DNA from: Afipia sp.
GTDB lineage: Bacteria > Pseudomonadota > Alphaproteobacteria > Rhizobiales > Xanthobacteraceae
DNA: 64,000 bases
Assembly: GCA_024508675.1 (NCBI GenBank)
Contig: JANINQ010000003.1
Coordinates: 347,382 to 411,381 of the forward strand
Direction: 5' to 3'
Shown piece by piece: positions 16,582 through 27,431 of this stretch (positions are counted from its first letter, which is position 1; each line of letters begins with the position of its first letter). The notes beneath the pieces are model-generated. The model saw only the letters and a list, made by a program, of their open reading frames with translations, did no database searches and was not told where the DNA came from. Both the position numbers and the translations under genes were made by a program.

Positions 16582-18861
16582 TCAACTGCCGGTTACGGCT
16601 TCTGCTTTTGTGTCTTTGGTTTCGCTGGAGTCCTCGGTGCCGGCGTCCTGCGCCTTGCCGAAGACGGAGAATCTCATCCGGACCCATGCGCCCCGCGCGC
16701 CGGGACGCAGAACAGATGCATCGTTGAGTTCGATTCGTCCGCCATGGTCTTCAAGAACGCGTCCGACAATGGCGAGTCCAAGGCCGGTGCCCTTCTCGCG
16801 CGTGGTGACATATGGCTCAAGCAGGCGCGCACGGCTTTCTTTGGGCAGTCCGATTCCATTGTCCACAATGTCGATCAGAATATCGTCGTTTTCGCGCGCC
16901 GCGATAACATCAATGTGTCCACGTTCGATCTCGCCGGCAGGAACCGCGCTGATGGCTTCCGTCGCGTTCTTGATGATGTTCGTCAGCCCCTGTGAGATCA
17001 GGCGCCTGTCGAATTTCGCATGCATCGGCTCCTGCTTGATGTCGACGTCGATGTCGATGTCGGGATAGCCGACCCGCATCAGGAACACGGTCTGGCGAAC
17101 GGTATCCGCAACATCCTCGCCCTCGATAACCGGCTTCGGCATTCGCGCGAATTTCGAGAATTCATCGACCATCCGGCGGATGTCATCGACCTGCCGGATA
17201 ATCGTGTCCGTGCATTGATCGAAGATCGGACGATCGTCCGTGATGACCTTGCCGAACTTGCGGCGAATACGCTCGGCCGACAACTGGATTGGCGTCAGCG
17301 GATTTTTGATCTCGTGCGCGATTCGGCGCGCCACGTCCGCCCATGCCGACGTGCGCTGTGCGGTCACAAGCTCGGTAATGTCGTCCAGCGTGATGATGTA
17401 GCTTTCGTTGGATTGCCCGGTCTGTTCGGAACTGACCCGGACCGAAAGCTGTCTTTCGATATTGTCGCGGCTGATTTCAATCTGCCCCTGAAGCAACCGC
17501 TGCGCGCTGCTGCGTGCCGTCGCCATCAGGTCATTCAGTTCGGGAACGATTTCGGACAGCGGCTTGCTCAAGACTTCGGATTCCGAATGGCCGATCAGCT
17601 TCTCTGCCGAGCGATTGAGAACCGCGATCCTGCCCCCGCCATCAACACCGATGATGCCCGCACTGGCCGATGAGAGCACGGCCTCGATGAATCGCCGGCG
17701 GCTGTCGATCAGACCGCTGGCGTTGACGAGATCGTCCCGCTGGGTCCGCAATTCCTGCGTCATCTTGTTGAAGGTCTCGCCGAGGCTGGCGAGGTCGCCT
17801 TCCGACTTGTTGACCGGAACTTGCACGTGAAGGTCACCGGTGGAAACGAGATTGGCTGCGCTCATGAGCCGCCGGATCGGAGCCACCAGCCAGTTTGCGA
17901 AATTGAGCCCGATCAGCACCGACGACATCAGCACCGTCAGCGCGATCACGGTGAACATCAGCGCGAAAGCAACCTGAATTCCGAGACGCCGCGATTCGAG
18001 CTCGGCGTATTCCTTCACGCTTGCCTGCGTCTGCTGCAACTGAGCAACGACACGAGGATCGAGCAGGCGCGCCACGTAGAGAAATGTATCCTGGAATGCA
18101 CGCAGGCGTATGACGGCGGCGACGTAGTTCTGCTCGATGAACACACCGATCTGGGGTTCATCTTCCGCGACGTTCTTGAGAAAATCCGGCGCCGGAGTCT
18201 GGAAATCCTGACGGATACCGGTCGCGGCGGTTTCAAGGATGTGGCGATCCTTGTCGATGATCATCGCGCCGGGAAGATTGCGCGAGGTCGCGCTCGAGGT
18301 CAGCAGGTTGCGGAACGTCTGGCGATCCTGATCGTAGAGCGGCCTTGCCCGCGCAACGTCGTTCGCCATCCCGATGATGTCGCCGCGAATGAGCTGGGCG
18401 TGCTCGTAGACATAGGCATTGGCGACGATCAGCGAATTCTCGATCACCGCTCGGGTGCGGACCGAAAACAAGCGATCGAGGCCGCGATCGAGCGTGACGT
18501 TGGCGACGATCGACACCAGCACCGCCGGAAGCACTGCTATCACCGAGAACAGGCTGACGATCTGAACATGCAGCCGCGCCGCCGCCCGGCCCCGCCGCCG
18601 GGCCTGAACCACCTGCCAGACCTCGCGGGCGATAATCGCCAGCAGCAGCAGGATGGTCGCACCATTGATCAGAAGGAAGGTGACGACGACGTTGTGGGTG
18701 GGCGCGATGGGGGTCAGTCCCGTCAGCACCACGAAGGTCAAAAACGCCGAAAACAGCGCCAGAGCGACGGCAAACGGAGCCAGCAGCCGATGCCACGGCT
18801 TTCCCGCTGGCTCGGCGATGGACGGTTCAAGCGACTGGGCCGACGCCTCTGCTGCGCTCAT
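16582..18861 (-). CDS. ntrY: Nitrogen-regulation sensor histidine kinase NtrY
   Basis: A 759-residue membrane sensor kinase. There are three hydrophobic segments in the first 110 residues, then a periplasmic domain to about 300, another transmembrane segment near 305-330, a HAMP domain, a PAS domain (about 395-500), the H-box [13 protein letters not shown] with phosphorylated His near 515, and the ATPase domain with DNGIGLP and GTGLGLAIVG. Known role: phosphorylates NtrX in response to nitrogen or redox conditions. It is separated from ntrC by 228 bp, so it may have its own promoter. Confidence 0.93.
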   Translation of the reverse strand: MSAAEASAQSLEPSIAEPAGKPWHRLLAPFAVALALFSAFLTFVVLTGLTPIAPTHNVVVTFLLINGATILLLLAIIAREVWQVVQARRRGRAAARLHVQIVSLFSVIAVLPAVLVSIVANVTLDRGLDRLFSVRTRAVIENSLIVANAYVYEHAQLIRGDIIGMANDVARARPLYDQDRQTFRNLLTSSATSRNLPGAMIIDKDRHILETAATGIRQDFQTPAPDFLKNVAEDEPQIGVFIEQNYVAAVIRLRAFQDTFLYVARLLDPRVVAQLQQTQASVKEYAELESRRLGIQVAFALMFTVIALTVLMSSVLIGLNFANWLVAPIRRLMSAANLVSTGDLHVQVPVNKSEGDLASLGETFNKMTQELRTQRDDLVNASGLIDSRRRFIEAVLSSASAGIIGVDGGGRIAVLNRSAEKLIGHSESEVLSKPLSEIVPELNDLMATARSSAQRLLQGQIEISRDNIERQLSVRVSSEQTGQSNESYIITLDDITELVTAQRTSAWADVARRIAHEIKNPLTPIQLSAERIRRKFGKVITDDRPIFDQCTDTIIRQVDDIRRMVDEFSKFARMPKPVIEGEDVADTVRQTVFLMRVGYPDIDIDVDIKQEPMHAKFDRRLISQGLTNIIKNATEAISAVPAGEIERGHIDVIAARENDDILIDIVDNGIGLPKESRARLLEPYVTTREKGTGLGLAIVGRVLEDHGGRIELNDASVLRPGARGAWVRMRFSVFGKAQDAGTEDSSETKDTKAEAVTGS

Positions 18862-19089
18862 GCGGGGTTCGTGTCAGGCCAACTTTGTGCGGGACCGCGG
18901 CGATGGCCGCATCCAGTGATGCATTCATACCACAATGTTGCTCAATTGCGACAATTCCTAGGCGCGCGGCGTTGCGAAAACCGCACCTTCCACGCTTCCA
19001 GGCAGGCAAAATGTCGCTTGGCTGCAAGGTGCGTAATTACCTCACCCATGCGTCATGGCATCTTGCTCGCGAAAGTCCGGAAGGCCGCG

Positions 19090-20532
19090 TCAGCTCCCGC
19101 TGCGGTACACCTGAATATCGAGGTCCCGAATCTTCTTGCGCAGGGTGTTCCTGTTCAGCCCGAGAAGATCCGCGGCCCTGATCTGGTTGCCGCGGTTGGC
19201 CGCCAGTGCTGCGGTCAGAAGCGGGATTTCAATCTCCTTCAGGATGCGATGGTAGAGGCCCGGCGGCGGAAGGCCGTTCGGGAAACCAGCGAAATGCGAC
19301 GCCAGATACATCTCGACCGCTCCGCCGAGATTATCGACGCTCTGCGGCATGCTGCCGCCCGATACGACGGCAGGCGGCGCCAGTTCGCCCTCGATGACCG
19401 AGCCGGTAATGACGTCCTGCGGATAAAGCGCCGCGAGACGGCGAGCGAGGTTTTCAAGCTCGCGCACGTTGCCGGGCCAGCGGTGCTGCTTCAGCCGCTC
19501 AAGCGCCTGGGCATCGAGCTTCTTGGGCGGCAAACCATCCTTCTCCGCCAGCGCGAAGAAATGCCGGATCAGGTCAGGCAAGTCCTCGATACGCTCGCGC
19601 AGCGGCGGCAGGCGCAGCGGCACGACATTGAGGCGGAAGAACAGGTCTTCGCGGAACAGTCCCTGCTGGATCAGGATGCGCAGATCCTTGTTCGACGCCG
19701 CGACGATGCGCACATCGGTCTTGATCGGCGTGCGCCCGCCGACGGTGGTGTATTCGCCCTGCTGCAGAACGCGCAGCAGACGGGTCTGCGCCTCCATCGG
19801 CATGTCGCCGATTTCGTCGAGGAACAGCGTGCCGCCTTCGGCCTGCTCGAAGCGCCCGGTCGCGCGGGCATTCGCGCCGGTGAACGCGCCTCGTTCATGG
19901 CCGAACAATTCGGACTCGATCAGGTCGCGCGGAATCGCTGCCATGTTGACCGCAACGAACGGGCCGTTACGCCGCTTGCCGTAGTCGTGAAGCGCACGCG
20001 CGACGAGCTCCTTGCCGGTGCCGGATTCGCCGGAGATCATCACCGTCAGATCGGTCTGCATCAGACGCGCAAGCACGCGGTAGATTTCCTGCATCGCCGG
20101 CGAGCGGCCGACCAGCGGAATAGCATCGAACTCGCCGTCGTCCTTGGCGGCAACCGGACGCTCTTTCGGTTCGGACAGAGCCCGCCCGACGATAGCAATG
20201 AGTTCCTTCAGGTCGAAGGGTTTGGGCAGATACTCGTAGGCACCGCGCTCCGACGCGCGGATCGCTGTCATGAAGGTGTTCTGCGCGCTCATTACAATGA
20301 CGGGCAGATTGGGGCGCATCTTCTTGATCCGCGGCAGCAGATCGAAGGCATTTTCATCGGGCATCACCACGTCGGTGATGACGAGATCGCCCTCACCCTG
20401 GCTGACCCAGCGCCAGAGCGTGGCAGCGTTTCCGGTCAGGCGCACCTCGTATCCGGCGCGCGAAAGTGCCTGATTGAGTACGGTGCGGATGGCTGTGTCG
20501 TCGTCAGCGACAAGTATGCTACCTGCGGGCAT
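19090..20532 (-). CDS. ntrC: Nitrogen regulation protein NR(I), NtrC
   Basis: Sigma54-dependent activator of nitrogen-starvation genes. The receiver domain has D10-D12, phosphoacceptor D54 and K104. The AAA+ domain has Walker A GESGTGKE at 168-175, GAFTGA at 215-220 and FLDEIGDMP near 237. The C-terminal Fis HTH ([20 protein letters not shown]) ends the protein. It starts 2 nt after the ntrB stop, so the two are one operon. Standard length (480 aa). Confidence 0.96.
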   Translation of the reverse strand: MPAGSILVADDDTAIRTVLNQALSRAGYEVRLTGNAATLWRWVSQGEGDLVITDVVMPDENAFDLLPRIKKMRPNLPVIVMSAQNTFMTAIRASERGAYEYLPKPFDLKELIAIVGRALSEPKERPVAAKDDGEFDAIPLVGRSPAMQEIYRVLARLMQTDLTVMISGESGTGKELVARALHDYGKRRNGPFVAVNMAAIPRDLIESELFGHERGAFTGANARATGRFEQAEGGTLFLDEIGDMPMEAQTRLLRVLQQGEYTTVGGRTPIKTDVRIVAASNKDLRILIQQGLFREDLFFRLNVVPLRLPPLRERIEDLPDLIRHFFALAEKDGLPPKKLDAQALERLKQHRWPGNVRELENLARRLAALYPQDVITGSVIEGELAPPAVVSGGSMPQSVDNLGGAVEMYLASHFAGFPNGLPPPGLYHRILKEIEIPLLTAALAANRGNQIRAADLLGLNRNTLRKKIRDLDIQVYRSGS

Positions 20533-20534
20533 TT

Positions 20535-21716
20535 TTATTCCTCATCTGCAGTCTGTGAGGCAGGCGATGGCGTTCCCGGGCGCGCATCGCTATTGCTGTG
20601 GTTCTGGCTTTTGGCTGGATTGAACATCGGCAGCAGCACACGGAAGGTGGTTTTCCGCGGCTGCGATTCACATTCGATAATGCCGCCATGATCGTTGACG
20701 ATCTTGGCGACGAGCGCGAGACCAAGCCCGCTCCCCGTCGGCTTTGTGGTCACAAACGGATCGAACAGATTGGGCAGCAGATCATCCGGCACGCCGGGTC
20801 CGTTGTCTTTCACACAGAACTCGAGCGGCAGCGACACCCGCGATTTCTTGCCTGGAATCGAAAGCCGCACGCCCGGCCGGAATGCCGTTGTGAGATGAAT
20901 CTCCGCATCGGTGCCCAGATCCGTGACCGCTTCGGCAGCGTTCTTCACAAGATTCAGGAACACCTGAATCAGCTGATCCTGATTGGCGAGAACCGGCGGC
21001 AGCGAGGGATCGTATTCCTCGATGAACTTGACGTTACGCGCAAAGCCGGACTGCGCGAGCCGCTTCACATGATCGAAGACGGAGTGAATGTTCACCGGCC
21101 CCCGCGCGACGGGACGCTCGTCGCCGAAGACTTCCATGCGATCGACGAGAGTGACGATGCGGTCTGCTTCATCGCAGATCAGGCGCGTCAGCGTGCGATC
21201 TTCCGGCGATGCGGCCTGTTCGAGCAGTTGCGCCGCCCCGCGAATGCCTGACAGCGGGTTCTTGATCTCGTGCGCCAGCATGGCTGCGAGTGCAGTTACG
21301 GATCGCGCGGCGCTGCGATGGGTCAACTGCCGGTCCATCTTGTCGGCAATGGTCCGTTCCTGCAGCATCACAACGATATGGCCGGGGTGCTCGCCGAGCG
21401 GAGCGACATGCAGATCGACCTGACGATCGCCGCCGATGCGTGGCGTGCCAAGATCGACCTTGTATTCATTCACCGCCGAATTGGTCCGGCGCACTTGGTC
21501 AATCAGCGCCAACAGCGGGCTGCCGAACGGGACGAGTTCGCGCAGCATCTGCCGCTGCAGATGCGGAATTGACGTTTCAAAGAATGATTCCGCCGCGATG
21601 TTCGCATCGAGGATCTTTCCATCCGGCGCGATCAGCATCACCGGATTGGGCAGCGCGTTCATCATCGCATCGCTGTTGGCGAGCTGTGGCGTGCGCTTCT
21701 CGGCGACATTGCTCAT
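20535..21716 (-). CDS. ntrB: Nitrogen regulation sensor kinase NR(II), NtrB
   Basis: Cytosolic histidine kinase/phosphatase that, with PII, sets NtrC phosphorylation. It has no membrane segments. A PAS domain occupies about 15-125, the H-box [11 protein letters not shown] holds H149, and the ATPase domain carries [22 protein letters not shown]. The ATG overlaps the dusB stop as ATGA, so dusB-ntrB-ntrC is translationally linked, as usual in Rhizobiales. The PII gene is not in the window. Confidence 0.95.
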   Translation of the reverse strand: MSNVAEKRTPQLANSDAMMNALPNPVMLIAPDGKILDANIAAESFFETSIPHLQRQMLRELVPFGSPLLALIDQVRRTNSAVNEYKVDLGTPRIGGDRQVDLHVAPLGEHPGHIVVMLQERTIADKMDRQLTHRSAARSVTALAAMLAHEIKNPLSGIRGAAQLLEQAASPEDRTLTRLICDEADRIVTLVDRMEVFGDERPVARGPVNIHSVFDHVKRLAQSGFARNVKFIEEYDPSLPPVLANQDQLIQVFLNLVKNAAEAVTDLGTDAEIHLTTAFRPGVRLSIPGKKSRVSLPLEFCVKDNGPGVPDDLLPNLFDPFVTTKPTGSGLGLALVAKIVNDHGGIIECESQPRKTTFRVLLPMFNPAKSQNHSNSDARPGTPSPASQTADEE

Positions 21717-22792
21717 GCGGCAGCGCTCCAGGAAAATTCGCCGAATGCATCATGAAGCGAGCGGCGCACATGGGCTGGATCGGTCGCGGTCAGAATGACC
21801 TGACGCCAGCGCTTGAGAACTTCACCGGACGCAGCGCTGCCCTTGGCTGCAACATCGAGCGCCCAGCCGAGATGCTTGCGGGCGTGACGCGTGCCGACAC
21901 GGGACCCGTAATGCTCCACAACATGATCGTAGAGATCGCAGACGTGATCCAGTTGGGTGCTGAGCTGCGGTGTCGGTTCAGCCCGTCCGCCTTCGAGACG
22001 ACGCGCGATCTGTCCCGGGAGCCATGGCTGCCCCTGCGCACCGCGCCCGATCATGACGGCGTCTGCGCCGGATTCCTCAAGCGCGCTGGTCGCCTGCTCG
22101 AATGACGTGATGTCGCCGTTGACGACGACAGGGATCGTCACCGCTTCCTTGACCGAACGCACCGCGCTCCAATCCGCATTGCCCTTGTAGAACTGGCAGC
22201 GCGTGCGCCCGTGCACGGTGATCATTTTCACACCGGCCTCTTCCGCGCGACGCGCAAGATCCGGAGCGTTAAGAGAGTTCTGGTCCCAGCCGAGTCGCAT
22301 CTTCAGCGTCACAGGAACAGTGACGGCTGACACGGTGGCATCGATCAGCCGCAGCGCATGATCGAGATCACGCATCAGGGCAGAGCCGGACTGACCGCCG
22401 GTCACATGACGCGCCGGACAGCCCATGTTTATGTCGATGATGTCTGCGCCGCCGCCTTCAGCGATCCGCGCGCCCTCAGCCATCCAGTGCGCCTCGCAGC
22501 CGGCGAGTTGAACCACATGCGGGCCGATACCTGTGGCCTCACAGCGCAGCACGGACATCGGACGGCCACGTGCCAGATCATCACTGGCGGTCATTTCGGA
22601 AACGACGAGACCGGCGCCCAATTCGGCAGCCATGCGCCGGAACGGCACATCGGTGATACCGGACATCGGCGCAAGCAGGACGCGATTGGCGACCTCAATA
22701 TCGCCAATGGTCAGTGTTGCCTGACGTGCCGAAGGCTTGGTCACCTTGTATTCCGTTTTCTGACGCTCTCCGCGTCGTTGCGGGGAGCGCAT
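21713..22792 (-). CDS. dusB: tRNA-dihydrouridine synthase DusB (NifR3)
   Basis: FMN-dependent enzyme that reduces uridine to dihydrouridine in tRNA D-loops. [14 protein letters not shown] at 41-54 is the FMN-binding start of the barrel, and [14 protein letters not shown] holds catalytic C125. The 359-residue frame starts at 22792; a GTG start (VTKPSARQ, residue 17) is possible. It heads the dusB-ntrB-ntrC operon, the classic nifR3 arrangement. Confidence 0.94.
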   Translation of the reverse strand: MRSPQRRGERQKTEYKVTKPSARQATLTIGDIEVANRVLLAPMSGITDVPFRRMAAELGAGLVVSEMTASDDLARGRPMSVLRCEATGIGPHVVQLAGCEAHWMAEGARIAEGGGADIIDINMGCPARHVTGGQSGSALMRDLDHALRLIDATVSAVTVPVTLKMRLGWDQNSLNAPDLARRAEEAGVKMITVHGRTRCQFYKGNADWSAVRSVKEAVTIPVVVNGDITSFEQATSALEESGADAVMIGRGAQGQPWLPGQIARRLEGGRAEPTPQLSTQLDHVCDLYDHVVEHYGSRVGTRHARKHLGWALDVAAKGSAASGEVLKRWRQVILTATDPAHVRRSLHDAFGEFSWSAAA

Positions 22793-22989
22793 CGCTTAAT
22801 TTCTAAGCATCGAACAATCATGCCTACAGTTTAGCCAATTGTGGGAAGCTTGCAAGTGCGGCGCAACAATTCTTCTAAATTCTTCACAGGGTTGCGGATT
22901 TGTGCTGTTCCCCGCCCGAATGTGGTAAGGGCAGCACCAAAACCGGCCATATCCGGCCCATTCACCCGTTCGGACTGTCGTTACTGCCT

Positions 22990-24195
22990 ATGCCAACACC
23001 AAAACGGACTGCCGCCATCATCGTTGCTGCCGGCCGCGGGCTTCGCGCCGGGGCTGGAGGTCCCAAACAGTACCGCTCAATCGGCGGCAAAACCGTCCTT
23101 TCGAGGGCAATGGAGCCGTTTTGCACGCATCCTGACGTGTTTGCGGTCCAGCCTGTCCGCAACCCTGACGATGCGGATATTTTCGATCAGGCGGTCAGTC
23201 ACCTCACCTATCAGACGCCGGTCAATGGCGGGGCTACGCGGCAGGCGTCTGTCCGCGCCGGGCTGGAGGCTCTCGCAAGTCAGGCGCCGGACATTGTGCT
23301 GATTCACGATGCCGCGCGCGCTTTCGTCACGGACAAGGTGATCTCGCGTGCGATTGATTCTGCGCTGATCACGGGCGCCGCGATTCCGGTTGTGCCCGTG
23401 ACCGACACCATCAAGGTGGTCGATGCATCGGGTGCGATTACTGCGACGCCGGATCGTGCGGGGTTGCGGATCGCACAAACGCCGCAGGCATTCCGCTTCG
23501 ACACCATTCTCGAAGCCCATCGCCGCGCAGCGCGCGAAGGCCGCGACGATTTCACCGACGATGCCGCGATTGCCGAATGGGCGGGATTGACGGTGACGAC
23601 CTTTGAAGGCGATGTTGCGAACATGAAGCTGACGACTCCGGAAGATTTTGCACGCGAAGAGGCGCGCCTCGGCGCTATGCTGGGCGATATCCGCACTGGC
23701 ACCGGCTACGACGTGCATGCGCTGACGGACGGCGATCACCTGATGCTGTGCGGCGTTCGCGTTCCGTTCAATCGCGGCTTCCTTGCGCACTCCGACGGCG
23801 ACGTGGGTCTGCATGCAATCGTCGATGCGATCCTTGGCGCATTGGCCGATGGCGACATCGGCTCGCACTTCCCGCCGAGCGATCCGAAGTGGAAGGGGGC
23901 GGCGTCCGATCAGTTCCTCAAGCATGCCGTCAGCCTCGTGCATCAGCGCGGCGGCCGTATCGCCAATCTCGAGGTGACGATGATCTGCGAAGCGCCGAAG
24001 ATCGGCCCGCTTCGCGAGGTGATGCGCGCAAAGATCGCCGAAATCACGGGACTTCCGCAGTCGCGGGTCGCTGTGAAGGCAACCACCAGCGAGCGGCTTG
24101 GCTTCACTGGACGACAGGAAGGCATCGCCGCGACGGCTGCCGCAACCATCCGCCTTCCCTGGGATGAAACCCTCAACCCCGGACCAACCGCATGA
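22990..24195 (+). CDS. ispDF: Bifunctional IspD/IspF of the MEP isoprenoid pathway
   Basis: Residues 1-235 are IspD (4-diphosphocytidyl-2-C-methylerythritol synthase), with the CTP-binding [16 protein letters not shown] at 13-28. Residues about 236-400 are IspF (2,4-cyclodiphosphate synthase), with metal-binding GYDVH near 239 and [11 protein letters not shown]. The fusion is typical of alphaproteobacteria. ATG 22990 gives the standard N-terminus [15 protein letters not shown]; the frame upstream to 22900 is unrelated. It overlaps cinA by 4 nt. Confidence 0.95.
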   Translation: MPTPKRTAAIIVAAGRGLRAGAGGPKQYRSIGGKTVLSRAMEPFCTHPDVFAVQPVRNPDDADIFDQAVSHLTYQTPVNGGATRQASVRAGLEALASQAPDIVLIHDAARAFVTDKVISRAIDSALITGAAIPVVPVTDTIKVVDASGAITATPDRAGLRIAQTPQAFRFDTILEAHRRAAREGRDDFTDDAAIAEWAGLTVTTFEGDVANMKLTTPEDFAREEARLGAMLGDIRTGTGYDVHALTDGDHLMLCGVRVPFNRGFLAHSDGDVGLHAIVDAILGALADGDIGSHFPPSDPKWKGAASDQFLKHAVSLVHQRGGRIANLEVTMICEAPKIGPLREVMRAKIAEITGLPQSRVAVKATTSERLGFTGRQEGIAATAAATIRLPWDETLNPGPTA

Positions 24196-24821
24196 CCGCC
24201 AGCGCCATCCGTGCCCTCTCCCGCTCGCTGCTGGATCTGTGCCGGATGCGCAAGCTGACCATTGCGACGGCTGAGTCCTGCACCGGCGGCCTGGTCGCCG
24301 CGGCCCTCACGGAAATTCCCGGTTCGTCTGATGTGGTTGATCGCGGCTTTGTCACCTACTCCAACGATGCCAAGCACGCGATGCTCGGCGTTGAAACCTC
24401 GACGCTCGAAACCTTCGGCGCGGTGAGCAAGGAAACAGCGACCGCGATGGCGTTCGGTGCGCTCGAGCATGCCGATGTCGATCTCGCGGTATCGATTACC
24501 GGCATCGCCGGTCCCGGAGGCGCAACGCCGGGCAAGCCCGTCGGGTTGGTGCATCTGGCGGTCGCGGCGCGCGACGGCCGCATCACTCACAAGGAATGCC
24601 GGTTCGGCGCGGTCGGACGCAACAACGTGCGCGAGCAGTCGGTGATCGAGGCGCTGAAGATGCTGACCGAGATGGCGCGCGGACCGCAGCCACCGCTCAA
24701 GAAGCGTCCACGCGCGGCGGCCCATAGACCGCATCCGCGCGTTTCTCGAACGCCGCGGCGAGCCGCTGGAAAGCGGCGTCGAACATCGCGCCCATCAGCA
24801 CCGCGAGCATCCGACTCTTGA
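24192..24821 (+). CDS. CinA-family nicotinamide-nucleotide amidohydrolase with basic C-terminal extension
   Basis: Residues 1-165 are a PncC/CinA C-terminal domain, with AESCTGG at 27-33 and [10 protein letters not shown] near 106. Known activity: deamidation of NMN to nicotinate mononucleotide. The ATG overlaps the ispDF stop (ATGA). The last 45 residues are extremely basic ([18 protein letters not shown]) and lie antisense to the C-terminal coding part of the convergent COQ10-family gene, overlapping it by 125 bp. Stand-alone CinA proteins usually end near residue 165, so this tail looks like read-through into antisense sequence. Confidence 0.88.
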   Translation: MTASAIRALSRSLLDLCRMRKLTIATAESCTGGLVAAALTEIPGSSDVVDRGFVTYSNDAKHAMLGVETSTLETFGAVSKETATAMAFGALEHADVDLAVSITGIAGPGGATPGKPVGLVHLAVAARDGRITHKECRFGAVGRNNVREQSVIEALKMLTEMARGPQPPLKKRPRAAAHRPHPRVSRTPRRAAGKRRRTSRPSAPRASDS

Positions 24822-25167
24822 ACTCGTAGGCGATGAAGAAGCCGACATCGCAGGCGTTCTCCGATTTCGCCTCGAACGTCCAGCGGTTCTCGAGTTTGCT
24901 GAATGGTCCTTGCAGATATTCGACAAAGATTTTCAGGTTCGGCCTGTCCAGCGTGACGCGGCTGGTGAACGTCTCGCGCACCACCTGAAACGACACCGTC
25001 ATGTCCGCGACGATGACTTCGCTGCCGTCAGGCTTCTGCGTGCGCTGACGGACTTTCAGCGACTGGCACATCGGCACGAATTCAGGATAGCGCTCGACGT
25101 CGGCGACGAGGTCGAACATCTTTTCGGCGCTGTGACGGACACGGCGCTTGTTTGAGAACTGCGGCAT
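24697..25167 (-). CDS. COQ10/RatA family ubiquinone-binding START-domain protein
   Basis: A 156-residue SRPBCC (START-like) protein beginning MPQFSNKRRVRHSAEKMFDL, then DVERYPEFVPMC, typical of the COQ10/RatA group. Known eukaryotic members bind coenzyme Q and aid respiration; the E. coli relative RatA was described as a toxin affecting ribosome association. Next to lipA the ubiquinone-related role is the better guess. It starts 6 nt after the lipA stop, so the two form an operon, a common arrangement in alphaproteobacteria. Its 3' end is antisense to the cinA tail. Confidence 0.9.
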   Translation of the reverse strand: MPQFSNKRRVRHSAEKMFDLVADVERYPEFVPMCQSLKVRQRTQKPDGSEVIVADMTVSFQVVRETFTSRVTLDRPNLKIFVEYLQGPFSKLENRWTFEAKSENACDVGFFIAYEFKSRMLAVLMGAMFDAAFQRLAAAFEKRADAVYGPPRVDAS

Positions 25168-25173
25168 AAGAGA

Positions 25174-26133
25174 TTAGCGGTTTGCTGCTGCGCGCGCCGC
25201 CTGCAGCTTCGCAAAATCCTCGCCGGCGTGATGCGACGAGCGCGTCAGCGGACTTGCCGACACCATCAGGAAGCCCTTGGTGTAGGCCACGCGCTCATAA
25301 CCGCCGAACTCATCCGGTGTTACGTAGCGCATCACGGCATGATGCTTGAGGCTCGGCTGCAGATACTGGCCAATGGTGAGAAAATCCACGTCTGCCGAAC
25401 GCAGGTCGTCCATCACCTGCAGCACTTCATGGCGCTCCTCGCCAAGGCCGACCATGATGCCGGACTTGGTGAAGATGGTCGGGTCCATTTCCTTGACCCG
25501 CTGCAAGAGCCGGATGGAATGGAAGTAACGCGCGCCTGGACGCACTGTCAGATAGCGCGACGGCACGGTTTCAAGGTTATGATTGAACACATCCGGCTTG
25601 GCGGCCACCACCTGCTCCAGCGCGCCTTCTTTCCGCAGAAAATCCGGGGTGAGGATTTCGATGGTTGTGGTCGGGCAACTTGTGCGAATGGCGCGGATGG
25701 TTTTTGCGAAATGATCCGCGCCGCCGTCAGCGAGATCATCACGGTCGACCGAGGTGATGACGACATGATGCAGGCCGAGCTTCTGCACGGCCAACGCGAC
25801 ATGCTCCGGCTCCGCCGCATCGAGTGCGTTCGGCATTCCGGTCTTGACGTTGCAGAAGGCACAGGCACGGGTGCAGGTGTCACCCATGATCATGAAGGTC
25901 GCGTGCTTCTTGTCCCAGCACTCGCCGATATTCGGGCAACCGGCCTCCTCGCACACGGTAACGAGGCCATTCTCCTTCACGATATTCCGGGTGTTGGCAT
26001 AGCCACGCGACGTGGGCGCGCGGACGCGAATCCAGTTCGGCTTGGCCGGCGACTTGGCGTCGGGCCGGTTGACCTTCTCCGGATGGCGTGGGCGCACCTG
26101 ATTGGGCGACACCGTATCGATCAGAGTTACCAT
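25174..26133 (-). CDS. lipA: Lipoyl synthase
   Basis: Radical-SAM enzyme inserting two sulfurs into octanoyl groups on E2 and H proteins. The auxiliary cluster cysteines C61, C66, C72 ([12 protein letters not shown]) and the radical-SAM cluster C87, C91, C94 (CTRACAFC) are all present, and the C-terminal SSHHAGEDF holds the conserved Ser that ligates the auxiliary cluster. Length 319 is standard. First gene of lipA-COQ10 operon. Confidence 0.96.
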   Translation of the reverse strand: MVTLIDTVSPNQVRPRHPEKVNRPDAKSPAKPNWIRVRAPTSRGYANTRNIVKENGLVTVCEEAGCPNIGECWDKKHATFMIMGDTCTRACAFCNVKTGMPNALDAAEPEHVALAVQKLGLHHVVITSVDRDDLADGGADHFAKTIRAIRTSCPTTTIEILTPDFLRKEGALEQVVAAKPDVFNHNLETVPSRYLTVRPGARYFHSIRLLQRVKEMDPTIFTKSGIMVGLGEERHEVLQVMDDLRSADVDFLTIGQYLQPSLKHHAVMRYVTPDEFGGYERVAYTKGFLMVSASPLTRSSHHAGEDFAKLQAARAAANR

Positions 26134-26210
26134 GAAAAGTCCGCTATTTTCTTCAACTTACCTAAGCCCGCCGATCCCTTGGCGCAAGCCGCCCGCATCG
26201 TCCATATTGG

Positions 26211-26255
26211 GCATGATCTTATCCGAAAACCGGTTTCCACTTTTCGGGATCATGC
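26211..26255. repeat. 45-bp imperfect palindrome of a family-wide intergenic type
   Basis: Arms GCATGATC/GATCATGC and CCGAAAA/TTTTCGG enclose CCGGTTTCCAC. I recognise this TCCGAAAACCGGTTTCCAC core as a frequent intergenic element in Bradyrhizobiaceae. It lies between the lipA start and the glycosylase start. Confidence 0.75.
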
Positions 26256-26325
26256 GTAGTCTGGAATGATTATCACGTTTCCAGCCTCGCCCGCATGGTC
26301 TTGCGCGCTCATCCCCTGCCCATAA

Positions 26326-26922
26326 ATGACTGAACTCCGCTCCCCGCCCGCCATCGGCAGGCCGCTATCGAAGAAGTTCTTCGCGCGCAGCGTCCATGAG
26401 GTCGCCCCGGACCTGATCGGCGCGACGCTGCTGGTGGATGGCGTCGGCGGCATCATCACGGAGGTCGAGGCCTATCACCACACCGAACCGGCGGCGCACT
26501 CTTTCAACGGGCCGACCCCCCGCAACATGGTGATGTTCGGACCGCCGGGGTTTCTCTACGTCTACCGCTCCTACGGCATCCACTGGTGCATGAACTTCGT
26601 CTGCGAGAAGGAAGGCTCGGCCAGTGCGGTGCTGATCCGTGCGCTTGAGCCGACCCACGGCATCCCGGCGATGCGGCGGCGGCGCGGATTGCATGACGAG
26701 CGATCGCTTTGCACGGGACCGGGCAAGCTCTGCGAGGCGATGGGCGTGAGCATCAAGCACAACACATTGCCGCTCGATGCGCCTCCGATTGCGGTCTATG
26801 CGCGGAAGCACAAGCCGGAGATCGCCAGCGGCATCCGGATCGGCATCACTAAGGCGGTGGAGCTGCCGTGGCGCTATGGACTGAAGGGTTCGCGGTTCCT
26901 CAGCAAGCCGTTTCCTGCATAA
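26326..26922 (+). CDS. DNA-3-methyladenine glycosylase (AAG/MPG family)
   Basis: Removes alkylated purines in base excision repair. The 198-residue length fits bacterial AAG. Visible family segments are AP...LIGATLL near 28, [11 protein letters not shown] at 43-53 (with the catalytic Glu of EVEAY), [29 protein letters not shown], and [10 protein letters not shown] near 127. Single gene, with no clear SD upstream of ATG 26326. Confidence 0.92.
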   Translation: MTELRSPPAIGRPLSKKFFARSVHEVAPDLIGATLLVDGVGGIITEVEAYHHTEPAAHSFNGPTPRNMVMFGPPGFLYVYRSYGIHWCMNFVCEKEGSASAVLIRALEPTHGIPAMRRRRGLHDERSLCTGPGKLCEAMGVSIKHNTLPLDAPPIAVYARKHKPEIASGIRIGITKAVELPWRYGLKGSRFLSKPFPA

Positions 26923-26983
26923 GGCGAAACGGTGGCGAACTTCGCTGCAAAGGGCGAGATTGTGATGTAAGGCAGCGGAGCGA

Positions 26984-27370
26984 TCACACCGCCGCGTGGC
27001 AGACCGCCTCGATCCGGTTGCCATCGGGATCACGCAGGAACGCCGCATAATAGGATGAGTGATAGTCGCGCAGGCCCGGTGCGCCCTCGTCGCTGCCGCC
27101 TGCAGCTAGACCTGCGTCCCAGAACGTATCAACCTGCGTCTGCCACTTCGCCTTGAAGCACCAGTGACGGCCCGGAGCATCGTCCGGCTTCGCGCCTTTG
27201 CGGATCGAGATATAGACACGATCCGGATATGCCGAGCGCGAACGCTCGCCGTAGCCAAGCCAGTCGTCCCGGCGTCCGACTTTCACGACGCCGAGCGCAT
27301 TCATGATCGCGTCGTAGAATTTTTCTGCCGCCGCAATGTCGGAGACGGTAATCGAAACATGGTCGAGCAT
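26984..27370 (-). CDS. VOC (glyoxalase/dioxygenase) family protein
   Basis: A 128-residue single-domain VOC protein with two beta-alpha-beta-beta-beta halves. Candidate metal ligands are the His in MLDHVSITVSD (H4), the His of GRHWCFKA in the middle, and the Glu of NRIEAVCH near the C-terminus. DPDGNRIEAV is the usual end of this family. Substrate unknown. Single gene, 61 bp from the MFS gene on the same strand. Confidence 0.85.
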   Translation of the reverse strand: MLDHVSITVSDIAAAEKFYDAIMNALGVVKVGRRDDWLGYGERSRSAYPDRVYISIRKGAKPDDAPGRHWCFKAKWQTQVDTFWDAGLAAGGSDEGAPGLRDYHSSYYAAFLRDPDGNRIEAVCHAAV

Positions 27371-27431
27371 CTGGCACTCCCGGAATCCATGAAGATCAAA
27401 TCCGGAGCAAGGCCTGGATGCAAGCCGCTGT

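Noticed and set aside
17821..20691. 956-residue + strand frame across ntrY and ntrC
   Set aside because: Antisense to two unmistakable regulators; its product has no domain and is very rich in Arg, His and Gln.
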